A stretch of 64,000 bases of DNA. Source: CAYSDL01 sp964429875 (lineage in GTDB: Bacteria; Fidelibacterota; Marinisomatia; SCGC-AAA003-L08; D37C17). How positions within the stretch are numbered: the first letter of the stretch is position 1; each line of letters opens with the position of its first letter. The notes under the pieces were generated by a model. The model made no database searches. It saw only the letters and a list, made by a program, of their open reading frames with translations, and was not told where the DNA came from. Of the stretch, positions 18,119-27,349 are shown piece after piece. The stretch covers positions 23,098 to 87,097 of the forward strand of contig CAYSDL010000001.1 of NCBI GenBank assembly GCA_964429875.1, written 5' to 3'. A program made the position numbers and the translations under genes.

Positions 18119-18553
18119 ATGAAAAAGTTAATTTATATTTACACTGATGGTGCATGTCGAGGGAATCCAGGACCTGGAGGATGGGGAGCTATCCTGGAAT
18201 GTGATGGCTATAAAAAGGAAATTAATGGGGCCTCACAGTTAACTACGAATAATATTATGGAACTAACTGCAGTTATAAAAGCCTTAGAATTAGTAAAAAA
18301 TTCATCTAGCATTGTTATTACAACAGATTCGACTTATGTTAAAAATGGTATTACAGAATGGATTCATAATTGGAAAGTTAAAGGCTGGAAAACAGCAAAT
18401 AAAAAACCAGTAAAAAATAAAGATTTATGGCAATTATTAGATAAACTATCTCAAAAACATAATATAGATTGGAAGTGGGTTCGTGGGCATACAGGTCATC
18501 CTGGAAATGAGAAAGCTGATCAATTGGCAAATGAAGCTATAGATGTTTTATAA
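18119..18553 (+). CDS. rnhA: Ribonuclease HI
   Basis: This 144-residue protein of standard length degrades the RNA strand of RNA-DNA hybrids. The catalytic acids are visible: Asp10 in IYTDGACRGNPGPGGWG, Glu48 in IMELTAV, Asp70 in TTDSTYV and the late Asp in NEKADQLANEA. The WKWVRGHTGHPGN loop with the active-site His is intact. It lies 5 bases behind mpg and 6 bases before the next gene. Confidence 0.96.
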   Translation: MKKLIYIYTDGACRGNPGPGGWGAILECDGYKKEINGASQLTTNNIMELTAVIKALELVKNSSSIVITTDSTYVKNGITEWIHNWKVKGWKTANKKPVKNKDLWQLLDKLSQKHNIDWKWVRGHTGHPGNEKADQLANEAIDVL

Positions 18554-18559
18554 TTAATT

Positions 18560-19336
18560 ATGTTTGAAGAAATTGCTACAAACAGCAAGTATTACTATCA
18601 CAATATCATTTCCTTTATTATGCTTGGAGTATGGATTTATTTTGCAATTAAAGGCTCTTACTCTAAAAATAAAAAATTTACTTATCAAGTTTCAACTTGG
18701 ATTATCATATTTTGTTTATTTCAGGAATCTATAGATTTTATAAATCGATTTTTTTTAGATCCCAATTACATATTTTCAATTCAAAGGGATCTTCCACTAT
18801 TACAGTTTTGTCAAATCAGTTTTTATTTTTCATTACTTTGTATATTTTTTACTAAAAAAACTATAAATCACAATAAACAATATTCGATAAATCAGTTTTT
18901 ATTTGATGGCGCATTCTTATTAGGATTCTCTGGGGCATTTCAAGGTATTATAACACCAGATTTTGATAATATTAATAATATAATTGGTGTTATATGTATT
19001 CAATTGCAACACTCTTTAATTATATTAAATGTGATTTGGCTTATGTCCGCATATAATTATAGGTTGAAGTTTAAAGGTGTATGCTTCACATACTTATTAA
19101 TCAATCTAATTGCTCCGTTTGCACTATTTATAAATAATTTATTAGGGACTAATTCAACAGGTGAGTCTGCAAATTATTTTTATGTAAATGAATTACCAAA
19201 AGTAGATAATTTTTTCCTTAATTTTGTATCACAATATCCATCGCCTGATTACATTTTATACATACAGCCTATTTTTATTATTTACTTCATTTCTTTATAC
19301 CTGCCTTTTATGTTATTAAATAAATTCAAAAAATAA
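18560..19336 (+). CDS. YwaF/TIGR02206-like integral membrane protein
   Basis: This 258-residue protein has about six to seven membrane helices. The pattern LPLLQFCQISFYFSLLCIFF, then LFDGAFLLGFSGAFQGIITPDF, a QLQHSLIILNVIWLM helix and YRLKFKGV resembles the YwaF (TMEM164-like) family, whose conserved 'lplhlC' and 'hh' positions partly appear here. The biochemical function of that family is not established. It is the third gene of the mpg-rnhA run, 6 bases downstream of rnhA. Confidence 0.6.
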   Translation: MFEEIATNSKYYYHNIISFIMLGVWIYFAIKGSYSKNKKFTYQVSTWIIIFCLFQESIDFINRFFLDPNYIFSIQRDLPLLQFCQISFYFSLLCIFFTKKTINHNKQYSINQFLFDGAFLLGFSGAFQGIITPDFDNINNIIGVICIQLQHSLIILNVIWLMSAYNYRLKFKGVCFTYLLINLIAPFALFINNLLGTNSTGESANYFYVNELPKVDNFFLNFVSQYPSPDYILYIQPIFIIYFISLYLPFMLLNKFKK

Positions 19337-19345
19337 TTATTAATT

Positions 19346-19645
19346 ATGAATTTTAACCAAAAATGCTATGAATTATTGTCTCAAATCCCCCAAGGAAAAA
19401 TTTCAACTTATAAGCAAATTGCAAATATGTTAAACACCAAAGCATATCGTGCGGTAGGGAATGCAATGGCCAAAAACCCAAACCCTATTATCGTTCCTTG
19501 CCACCGAGTTATAAAAAGTGATGGACACATTGGAGGTTATGCTTTAGGAGTTAAGAAAAAAAATAGCCTATTAAAAAATGAAGGGATAATAATTAAAAAA
19601 GGTAAAATAATAGATTTTGAAAAACACATTCATTCATTTAAATAA
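19346..19645 (+). CDS. ogt: Short methylated-DNA-protein cysteine methyltransferase
   Basis: This is the C-terminal DNA-binding/catalytic domain of O6-alkylguanine-DNA alkyltransferases. It contains IPQGKISTYKQIANML (HTH), RAVGNAMAKNPNPIIVPCHRVI with the acceptor Cys52, and the arginine-finger helix. At 99 residues it lacks the N-terminal domain of Ogt/MGMT. The Cys of PCHR is present, so it is a potential methyl acceptor rather than an alkyltransferase-like protein (PWHR). It repairs O6-alkylguanine or signals damage. It starts 9 bases after the previous stop. Confidence 0.85.
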   Translation: MNFNQKCYELLSQIPQGKISTYKQIANMLNTKAYRAVGNAMAKNPNPIIVPCHRVIKSDGHIGGYALGVKKKNSLLKNEGIIIKKGKIIDFEKHIHSFK

Positions 19646-19654
19646 TTATTAATT

Positions 19655-19903
19655 ATGAAAAAAGAAAAAATATTATATTTGCTACTATGTATTCTTCCAA
19701 TCTGTAAAATTATAGATGTTTTACTTGCCCTAATATATTCAATTGGAAAAGTAAGTTTTGAATGGGATGGAGCATATTATATACTATCAGGTTTTGTAAA
19801 TCAAAGTCTATTTAAAGAAGATAAATTGGCATTATTATCAATTATTGTAATGTTATTTATGACAATCTTTTCTATTCTTGTAAAATATAAATTCATTTTT
19901 TAG
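19655..19903 (+). CDS. Small two- to three-helix membrane protein, unknown
   Basis: This 82-residue hydrophobic protein has membrane helices at about residues 5-27 and 58-78. No motif or family is recognisable. The gap before it (TTATTAATT) is identical to the 9-base gap before ogt. It is the last gene of the plus-strand run that starts at 14352 and converges on the protease at 19925. Confidence 0.5.
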   Translation: MKKEKILYLLLCILPICKIIDVLLALIYSIGKVSFEWDGAYYILSGFVNQSLFKEDKLALLSIIVMLFMTIFSILVKYKFIF

Positions 19904-19924
19904 AAGTTTTAATATTAATAATTA

Positions 19925-21973
19925 TTATTGAAGAATTGTATTAATCAAGATAATGATATCTTGGATATTAAGAATATTGTCTTGATTCATATCCCCCGCT
20001 TCATTTTGATAACTTGATGCGTCAGTTGTCCCTAAAATAATATTAACAAGTTGGACAACATCTAGGATATTAATCACTGTATCTTGATTTAAATCTCCTG
20101 AAATAATAGGCATTTCTTCAAGTGTTAAAGTAATTGGAATTGAAGTTGTATATTCAACATAATCATTCTGATTTGAAGAAAAATATAAATAAAGCTCAAT
20201 ATTTAAATTATCCATAGATGCATCAAAAATTATTTGAAATGGAGATTCAATATTGATTCCAACTTCTCCAGGATTAATATCCCCAAAATTAACATTTGGG
20301 TTTACAATATTTACATCTGAATTAAGCGATACTAAAAATCCAGAAGAATTTAGTGCAGTCCCCCATGATGGATCATTAACTAAAACAACGGAGAGTTCTA
20401 TCTCTTCTCCTGGATTAATATTGCCATCAGAATCATTTAAAATATATATATCTTCACCTGCATAATCAATTTTTGGGAATAATGGAGTTTGTATTGCTTT
20501 ATAAGCATCTACTCTTCCTTTTCCTAACATTCCATCTAAATAATTTTCAGAGTTTACATCATAAATAACAGGGTCAGAAGTAGCTAAAACCATAGTTCTA
20601 ATCATTTCATTAGTCCAATCCATATGTTGTGATTTAACTAATCCAAAAACACTAGCTACTACTGGTGATGCCATTGAAGAACCATCCCAAGATTGATAGC
20701 TGCTTGGGTTAGTGCAACTCCTGATATTTTCACCTGGAGATGCAAGATCAATAGTTTCATGGTATGTCCCCCAGTGATTCCATTGATTATTGTTTCCTAG
20801 AGGACAAACAGATACTGAGTTTTCATAGCTTGATGGATAATGTGCTTCATAAGCTTCTCCCCATCCAGTTGTACTTCCATTTCCTCCAGCACAAACAACT
20901 ATAGCATTATAATCATTAACAGCAGTATTTATTACACTATTTTCATACTGACTAAAACCACCTCCACCCCAACTATTATTAATTACTGTAAAACCTTCAG
21001 AAAAATATCCTGCTTTAGCTGCATAAAGGATTCCTGCAAATCCATCTGTTATATAGATATCTCCAGATTGATTTTCATCAGAAACTTTTACAGACATTAA
21101 ACTACAATTAAATGCAGTTGATGCAATCCCCGCAGAATTATCTGTTGTAGCAGCAAGCAAACCTGCTACGTGAGAACCATGTGACCACCCACCTGAATTA
21201 GGAGGATCTGGATTATTATCATCAACACCTCCATTCCCAGATGGATCCCAGCCAATTAAATCATCAATATATGTATTTGCATTGTTGTCCCAATCATCAT
21301 CATCAATACCATTTAAGTCTCCTGGGTCTAAAATATATTGACCACCAGAATAAATAATAGTATGCCCATTACCATTTGCATCCTCACCCAGATTTTCCCA
21401 TAAATTATTTCTTAAATCTGCATGAGTCCAATTCACTCCTGTATCAACTGATGCTAAAATAACCTGTCTATTTCCTGGAGTTTCTCCATTATCAGTCCAA
21501 TAATCCCAAGCATCATTAGAATTTATGGAATAAAGGTACCATTGTTGGCTAGTTGCGCTACCAAAATATGTATCATTAGGGGAGTAGAATGGTCTTCTTT
21601 TATATTCAAATTCAACAGAATAAATTTGATTTATTTTTTCGAGTTCATTTTTAATTATACTTAATTCTTCTCTGCTTTTTTCAGATAAAAAAACTCTGTA
21701 AATTCTATTTAAATAAATTTCTCCATCATGATCCTCATCTGTTGCTCCAGGCAGCCAAAGCTCTAAATTTTGAACATTATTTTTCACAATAAAATTATCT
21801 AGTTCCTCTAACCCAGTTTTCAACAAACTATTTTGTCTATTAATAATTATTTTCGGAGCGTCTTTTTTCAAACAAAATAATAATTTATTATTATATGAGT
21901 TATCTAAGTTATCACAAAATAAAAATGTAATAAAAATTGTGATAACAAATATTTTTTCAATTAGTCTATCCAT
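19925..21973 (-). CDS. Secreted subtilisin-like serine protease (S8) with dockerin-like C terminus
   Basis: This 682-residue protein has a signal peptide (~1-20) and an inhibitor-type propeptide (~60-125). The S8 triad is Asp177 (ASVDTGVNWTH), His265 (SHGSHVAG) and Ser433 (WDGSSMASPV). The insertion at 195-260 is rich in Asp/Asn and may bind calcium. A beta-sandwich region (~510-625) precedes two dockerin-like repeats (GDLNQDTVINILDVV... and GDMNQDNILNIQDII..., ~630-682). It is probably an extracellular or surface protease degrading proteins for nutrients. It overlaps the end of the upstream S1 protease gene by 8 bases. Confidence 0.92.
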   Translation of the reverse strand: MDRLIEKIFVITIFITFLFCDNLDNSYNNKLLFCLKKDAPKIIINRQNSLLKTGLEELDNFIVKNNVQNLELWLPGATDEDHDGEIYLNRIYRVFLSEKSREELSIIKNELEKINQIYSVEFEYKRRPFYSPNDTYFGSATSQQWYLYSINSNDAWDYWTDNGETPGNRQVILASVDTGVNWTHADLRNNLWENLGEDANGNGHTIIYSGGQYILDPGDLNGIDDDDWDNNANTYIDDLIGWDPSGNGGVDDNNPDPPNSGGWSHGSHVAGLLAATTDNSAGIASTAFNCSLMSVKVSDENQSGDIYITDGFAGILYAAKAGYFSEGFTVINNSWGGGGFSQYENSVINTAVNDYNAIVVCAGGNGSTTGWGEAYEAHYPSSYENSVSVCPLGNNNQWNHWGTYHETIDLASPGENIRSCTNPSSYQSWDGSSMASPVVASVFGLVKSQHMDWTNEMIRTMVLATSDPVIYDVNSENYLDGMLGKGRVDAYKAIQTPLFPKIDYAGEDIYILNDSDGNINPGEEIELSVVLVNDPSWGTALNSSGFLVSLNSDVNIVNPNVNFGDINPGEVGINIESPFQIIFDASMDNLNIELYLYFSSNQNDYVEYTTSIPITLTLEEMPIISGDLNQDTVINILDVVQLVNIILGTTDASSYQNEAGDMNQDNILNIQDIIILINTILQ

Positions 21974-24122
21974 TTAAAATAATTCCCATTAAAAGAACAA
22001 TATCTTGAACATTAATTCCACCATCTCCATTCATATCACCTAAACTATTATAAGCAGATTCATCTAGGATTATATTAACTATTATAACAACATCAATTAC
22101 ATTTATTACTCCATCATAATTAATATCTCCGATCAATGAATTTTCTATTGATATACAAGATCCAATATTAATTACCAATGGAGTTCCTGATTCATCAGTT
22201 AATGTAACATTATCAATGCATGCTTCACAATCTCCAGTGCCAGAATAAATTAAATTAGTTAATATATGATTTCCTGGTGAAATGCTTGCGCCTGTCATAG
22301 AAAATCCTAATACAATTCCATATTCTCCAGGTTCTGATGTTGTTACTGTATAACCTTCATTTTCTGCTTCACCTCCAAAAGCAGACACAATATTAATACA
22401 ATTTGGGTTGTCTACAATATTAAACTGAAAACCTGCAATTGGAATTTGGTGTTGCACTTCAATTGCAAGTTCATTTGTAGACTCAGCATTTAATTGGAAC
22501 CCTATATTAGCAAGATCACATCCATCATTTTCTGGATTATAATATCCAGATGAACAATCATCACATGTATCATTATCATCATCAGAGCAGATGTATGGAT
22601 TGTAATCATTAGAGTCTTCCCAATCAGACGCTCCATCATTATCATCGTCACTATCCCCAGCATCACATAGTCCATCACCATCATAATCTGCACCATCATT
22701 ACTTGTATTATATGTTCCAGATGAACAATCATCACATGTATCATTATCATTATCAGAGCATATATATTGGTTGTTATCATTAGAGTCCTGATCATCATCA
22801 ACTCCATCTCCATCACTATCAGCTACTCCATCATAAGTTCCATCTAATGTATATACATTTGTATTTTCAGGATCTAACCAATCTTTTAATCTTGAGCTTG
22901 AGTTGCTTCCATTAGACCAGGATTTTGAAATTTTACCATAATAATCTGTCCCATTTCCACATTCGCCAGTACCACCAGAAAGTTGACCTACTATTTGATT
23001 ATTATTATTAAATACTGGAGAGCCAGAAGAACCTCCTTCAGTTCCGCCATCATCCCAGCTAAAACACCAGTGAGTATTATTGCTATACCATCCACATGAA
23101 TATGCAGTATCATTATTATCATAATTAATTTTCTTAGCATTTCCACCAGGGTGATGAATGCCAACAGATATTTGTGGAGATGATGTAGATCTAGACCACC
23201 CGGCAAAATAAGGATCAAAGTAACTTGGAGGGTCATCATCCATTTCTAGTAGAGCAAAATCTGATGAATTCATAGTTCCCCAGGATCTAATATATGAGCC
23301 ATCTCTAGAGTAACCATAATTTCCACTAGATCCACTACAAGATGAACTTTGATGTTTAAAATAAAATGTAAAATAATTATGACCACCCAAAGACCCATCA
23401 TCTTCAACGCAATGATATGCTGTTAAAACATATGGAGTTAAATCTTGACTAGTATTATTAACTAATGCAGCTGAGCATATATATTGATACATTTCTAGAA
23501 AAATAACTGAATTAATTTGATTTTCATAAGGATCAGCATCAGAACAAGCTACATTATCTCCACAATCACGATCTCTTCCTTCATAATATCCATGTATATC
23601 TCTGTATGCATGAATTACATCAGAGATTTGTAGTAAATGTTCACCATTATATGAGTTAGGAACAAAATATTCTATAAATATTGAGGATCCTTTAAGTAGT
23701 CTGTGACCAAAAGAACTATCTATATTATTATCTTCATGGTTAATTGGTCCTATGATCATTTCCTGATTGTCATTATAAATAAATAACTTAGAATTTTCAC
23801 TTAAATGAAATTCATCAAATAGTAATTTTAGACCTATAGCATCTTCAGATAAGATATGCAATTTCCAAACCTTAAATGTTTGATTATATTCAAACCATTT
23901 TCCTGAATTAGAAGTGTTAAAATTTACATTTATTTTTTCAGCAAATTTTATAGGTCCTGGCTTATCGTTTAATTTATCTTTTAATAATTGATCTTCATTA
24001 TCAATATATGGCATAACAATTAAAGGAATTTTTGAAAAATCTGCATCACTTGTTAATTCAATATCATTTGAAAGAAGATAACAACTTAATAAAATAATAA
24101 GTATAGTTTGTTTTGATTTCAT
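21966..24122 (-). CDS. Secreted trypsin-like (S1) protease with TSP3 repeats, cohesin-like and dockerin-like domains
   Basis: This 718-residue protein starts with a signal peptide. The S1 triad is visible as His237 (LTAYHC), Asp288 (SSDFALLEM) and Ser368 (GGSSGSPV), with Cys pairs as in lysyl-endopeptidase-type enzymes. Residues ~434-540 are acidic TSP3-like calcium repeats, including a duplicated CDDCSSG unit. Residues ~545-655 (GFQFNIVDN... GNHILTNLIYSG) look like a cohesin-type beta-sandwich, and 660-718 carry two dockerin-like repeats (GDINYDGVINVIDVV, GDMNGDGGINVQDIV). Both halves of a cohesin-dockerin pair in one protein is unusual. It is a likely surface protease. Confidence 0.88.
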   Translation of the reverse strand: MKSKQTILIILLSCYLLSNDIELTSDADFSKIPLIVMPYIDNEDQLLKDKLNDKPGPIKFAEKINVNFNTSNSGKWFEYNQTFKVWKLHILSEDAIGLKLLFDEFHLSENSKLFIYNDNQEMIIGPINHEDNNIDSSFGHRLLKGSSIFIEYFVPNSYNGEHLLQISDVIHAYRDIHGYYEGRDRDCGDNVACSDADPYENQINSVIFLEMYQYICSAALVNNTSQDLTPYVLTAYHCVEDDGSLGGHNYFTFYFKHQSSSCSGSSGNYGYSRDGSYIRSWGTMNSSDFALLEMDDDPPSYFDPYFAGWSRSTSSPQISVGIHHPGGNAKKINYDNNDTAYSCGWYSNNTHWCFSWDDGGTEGGSSGSPVFNNNNQIVGQLSGGTGECGNGTDYYGKISKSWSNGSNSSSRLKDWLDPENTNVYTLDGTYDGVADSDGDGVDDDQDSNDNNQYICSDNDNDTCDDCSSGTYNTSNDGADYDGDGLCDAGDSDDDNDGASDWEDSNDYNPYICSDDDNDTCDDCSSGYYNPENDGCDLANIGFQLNAESTNELAIEVQHQIPIAGFQFNIVDNPNCINIVSAFGGEAENEGYTVTTSEPGEYGIVLGFSMTGASISPGNHILTNLIYSGTGDCEACIDNVTLTDESGTPLVINIGSCISIENSLIGDINYDGVINVIDVVIIVNIILDESAYNSLGDMNGDGGINVQDIVLLMGIILNG
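22525..22785. repeat. Direct repeat encoding duplicated TSP3/CDDCSSG units
   Basis: Two near-identical stretches of about 45 bases (starting near 22545 and 22719, offset ~174) both contain CCAGATGAACAATCATCACA. They encode the duplicated YICSDxDNDTCDDCSSG unit of the S1 protease. High DNA-level identity indicates recent duplication or gene conversion, and gives a place where the repeat number could change by slippage or recombination. Confidence 0.75.
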
Positions 24123-24193
24123 TATAATTCTCTTATTTAGTTTCTAGATTGAAATTACAAAAAAGTATAATAATAAATTTGTAATGTATATCA

Positions 24194-27187
24194 CTAATTC
24201 TGAAGTATGATATTTATAATGACAACAACATCTAGAATATCAATATTGCCATCACTATTTACATCAGCTTGAGAATTACTTTCACTTGATAAAATTATAT
24301 TAACTAATATAATGATATCCTGGACATTAATATTTCCATCACTATTAATATCACCCAATATTGAAGATGAATCAGAAAAAGTTGGAGGAAAAATAATATT
24401 ATCAACCCATACAGCATCTTGTCCTGCAACTACTCCTTGGTCCTTATTAAATTTCCACATAAAAGTATGCTCCCCAGCTAAAACTGGGAATGAGCTTTGA
24501 GACCAATCTAATTCTCCAGCCCACTTTGCTTGTTCAATTCCATCAATGTAAAATGCTAGAAAATCATAATAATTGCCTGAGTAAGATCCAACATCTTCAC
24601 AAGATACTTTTTTATGAAATGCAATATTTCCATTTTCAACTGTTTCCATAGTTAGCGAGATTTCAGAGGTCATATTATTATCGATTAACCCTGATTTTGC
24701 ACTATATGCACCATTATATGCATTAAATATATCAATTGACCAATTTTCGTTGCCAGAAAATTGCCATCCTAAGCTTGCTAGATCACCAGATTCAAAGGAT
24801 TCTACTAAGTTTTCAACTGTAAAATCTAAATTATTTGTATATGTATTGCTTTCTGTATCTATCTCAAGAGATAAAGTAAAAGAATGACCATATGGAGCAT
24901 TGGAGTTCACAGTAAAACTTAAATTTATAGATTGAGATTCTCCAGAAGCTAAACTATTAATTACATCATACCCGTCAGTAATAGAAATGTAAGGACTTCC
25001 TGAACCTGATGTTAAATTTGTAGTAATTTCAGATGCGTTTTCAGAACCGACATTCTCAATTGTGATAGTAATATTTACTTCTTCACCAATTGAGATAATA
25101 TCATCAATGCCATCATTTACAGTAATATTATTAACGGTAACATACGGTCCATCAGGGGCACTCAAAATAATAGTTCCAGTATATGGTTGTAAGTTTTGAC
25201 CAGTAACAACTATAGAAATTTCTCCTGGATCATTAGTATTAATTAAATCTATGTTTGCTGTTCCAAATGGATTAACTAATCCAGAACCAATTAATTGACC
25301 ATCTTTAGTTAAACCTATGTATGAATAAGGTTCTGCATTTATAGTAATTTGAGTTTCTCCTGGACTTAAAAATACTGGATGTTCAATAATATTAGGGTTA
25401 GGGATTCCTAGATATGTTGATAGAGATGGATCCCCCATTAAATGATAAATTTCCCAATAGTAATCATCCATCCCATTAGCTTGCTCAACTGCCAAATTTC
25501 CAACTATTATTACTGCACTATTTACAATAGCCCAATTATCCTCATTGTTTTCATGAAACATACCATCATAAGCTCCTTCTCCAGTATTATTATAAGAAGG
25601 ATTTGAGCTTATACTTCCTGATCCTACGCCCCACCAAAAATCTTCATTCCAATAAGTCACATCTGATCCTCCAATATATCCAATTGCTCCACCATTATTT
25701 TTTCTAAGAAGGGCTTCTCCAAAGCATTCTCCTGTATCAAAGGCATTAGTTAAGCAGCAATTCCCAACCATAGTTGGGTATTTATTGGAATTTGTCATAT
25801 TATTTACATTTGAATTTGTGAATGATGGATCAGCCCATCCTTGTTCATATCCATGAGCAGTATAATTAATAAATGCTGCTCCTTGGTTTGCAAGATTTAA
25901 AATTTGAGATCCAGAACTTCCAGAAGCAGGATATAAAAATGTATTAGAATCAATATTGTGATTTGAATTGAAATAATAATTGTTACCATAATTAATTTGT
26001 CCATTACCATAAGTTGGAGCATAGTTAGAATCTACTCCAGAAATTAATATAACATCTTCTAAAAAAGATGGATCTGGCATGGTGTATTGCTCATATTCTA
26101 ATGTTTTATCAATTTGAGTTTGCAAATGTGAGGGAGTTTGAGCAGAAAAGCGCCCACAAAGGACTTCTGGCATATCACTTCCTGAAAAATTGCAATAATC
26201 GAGATCAGATACATGTCCTCCACTTGTATAAGAAACTGGAAGTTGTTGAGTATCTCCTACCAATAGAACAAAAGAAGCTGGTGACATTCCTGCTGGCGGA
26301 TTGACATACTGCTCCTGAATAAAAGCTCTAATGGATGAAGCTGATGAGCCTATTTCATTAGTATAAGCCGTAATTACATTAAATCCTTTTTGTGTTTTCC
26401 AATTGATAAACTCATCTAAATAGCCATTGAATGCTTGGTTGGCTACAATTACATAAGTTACTGGATCAATAATAAAATCATCTTCTCTTGTAGAGTAAGG
26501 AGATTCATAATTAATTAAGGAATTTTCATAAATTGCTTCAAAATAAGGAGAAAAATAATTTTCTTTTATCAATTTTGTTTCTGTAAGATTTGCATTATCA
26601 AAGTATATTTTAAATTGAACATTATTATGTATAATTAGTTTGTTTGACACAGGATTATATTCAAAAGGACTAAACATTATATTACCGATTCTCACTTCCC
26701 TTAATGTTCCCTTATCTAAAACATTAATAATTTCTTCTTTTATATATTTATTTTCAGAGTAAACATCTTTATCATAAACAAATTCTAGTTTACTTAAATC
26801 TGCACTTTTAGATACTGGGTTTTGAACAGGCAATAATTTCGCATTATTATTAAATGAGTTAAGGTCAACTTCTACTAACTCATCATGAATTATTTCTATT
26901 CTTATTGTTGCTTCTCTTGGAATTTCAATTAATTGATTTAATTTTGGGAGTTCTGGTGATCCAATTATTGTTGATGGATATAAATTTTCATAATTAATTT
27001 TCAAGAATGTTTTATTATTTAAAATTGTTTCTGCAATCTCAAAATTTCCTAACTTAATTTCAACATTCATTTCTAAAGGAGATAATTGCTCATACTTAGC
27101 ATAATGATCATTCCCTGTTTCAACAATATTATTTGAAAATAAAAAAGAAGTAATAAATAATAATAATATATTTTTTGAATTTTTCAT
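24194..27187 (-). CDS. Secreted gingipain-like cysteine protease (C25) with dockerin-like C terminus
   Basis: This 997-residue protein has a signal peptide (~1-20) and a C25-type propeptide (to ~235). The catalytic domain runs ~240-600 with His445 in FINYTAHGYEQGW and a Cys pair 477-478 in MVGNCCLTNAFD; Cys478 fits the family nucleophile position. CARDB-like Ig domains (~690-790) and a MAM/jelly-roll-like region (~800-920) follow, ending in two dockerin-like repeats (GDINSDGNINVQDII and DVNSDGNIDILDVV). Porphyromonas gingipains carry a type IX secretion domain here instead; none is seen. It is the first gene of the S1-S8 protease run, divergent from lptD. Confidence 0.92.
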   Translation of the reverse strand: MKNSKNILLLFITSFLFSNNIVETGNDHYAKYEQLSPLEMNVEIKLGNFEIAETILNNKTFLKINYENLYPSTIIGSPELPKLNQLIEIPREATIRIEIIHDELVEVDLNSFNNNAKLLPVQNPVSKSADLSKLEFVYDKDVYSENKYIKEEIINVLDKGTLREVRIGNIMFSPFEYNPVSNKLIIHNNVQFKIYFDNANLTETKLIKENYFSPYFEAIYENSLINYESPYSTREDDFIIDPVTYVIVANQAFNGYLDEFINWKTQKGFNVITAYTNEIGSSASSIRAFIQEQYVNPPAGMSPASFVLLVGDTQQLPVSYTSGGHVSDLDYCNFSGSDMPEVLCGRFSAQTPSHLQTQIDKTLEYEQYTMPDPSFLEDVILISGVDSNYAPTYGNGQINYGNNYYFNSNHNIDSNTFLYPASGSSGSQILNLANQGAAFINYTAHGYEQGWADPSFTNSNVNNMTNSNKYPTMVGNCCLTNAFDTGECFGEALLRKNNGGAIGYIGGSDVTYWNEDFWWGVGSGSISSNPSYNNTGEGAYDGMFHENNEDNWAIVNSAVIIVGNLAVEQANGMDDYYWEIYHLMGDPSLSTYLGIPNPNIIEHPVFLSPGETQITINAEPYSYIGLTKDGQLIGSGLVNPFGTANIDLINTNDPGEISIVVTGQNLQPYTGTIILSAPDGPYVTVNNITVNDGIDDIISIGEEVNITITIENVGSENASEITTNLTSGSGSPYISITDGYDVINSLASGESQSINLSFTVNSNAPYGHSFTLSLEIDTESNTYTNNLDFTVENLVESFESGDLASLGWQFSGNENWSIDIFNAYNGAYSAKSGLIDNNMTSEISLTMETVENGNIAFHKKVSCEDVGSYSGNYYDFLAFYIDGIEQAKWAGELDWSQSSFPVLAGEHTFMWKFNKDQGVVAGQDAVWVDNIIFPPTFSDSSSILGDINSDGNINVQDIIILVNIILSSESNSQADVNSDGNIDILDVVVIINIILQN

Positions 27188-27315
27188 TGTATTTACCTTT
27201 CTTTGATAACCTTGATTGAAGAAATTATAGAAATAATATTATAAAACATATGCATTTATATTTACAAAATGTAACATCATTATCTTTAAAATATAAAATA
27301 TAAATTATCTCATAT

Positions 27316-27342
27316 ATTACGTAATTTATTATATACATGTAT
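27316..27342. promoter_or_regulatory. Paired palindromes upstream of lptD
   Basis: ATTACGTAAT (27316-27325) and ATACATGTAT (27333-27342) are perfect 10-base palindromes with centres 17 bases apart in the 162-base gap between the divergent C25 protease and lptD. They end 7 bases before the lptD start and could form an operator. AT-rich sequence makes short palindromes common, so this is weak. Confidence 0.2.
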
Positions 27343-27349
27343 TATACAT

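Noticed and set aside
22525..22785. CRISPR-like repeats
   Set aside because: There are only two copies, they are coding, and no spacers or cas genes are present. No CRISPR array was seen anywhere in the window.
22502..23239. Minus-strand frames in the S1 protease gene rich in Met/Ile/His (for example 22502-22816)
   Set aside because: They are alternate-frame readings of GAT/AAT-rich calcium-repeat codons and have no family features.
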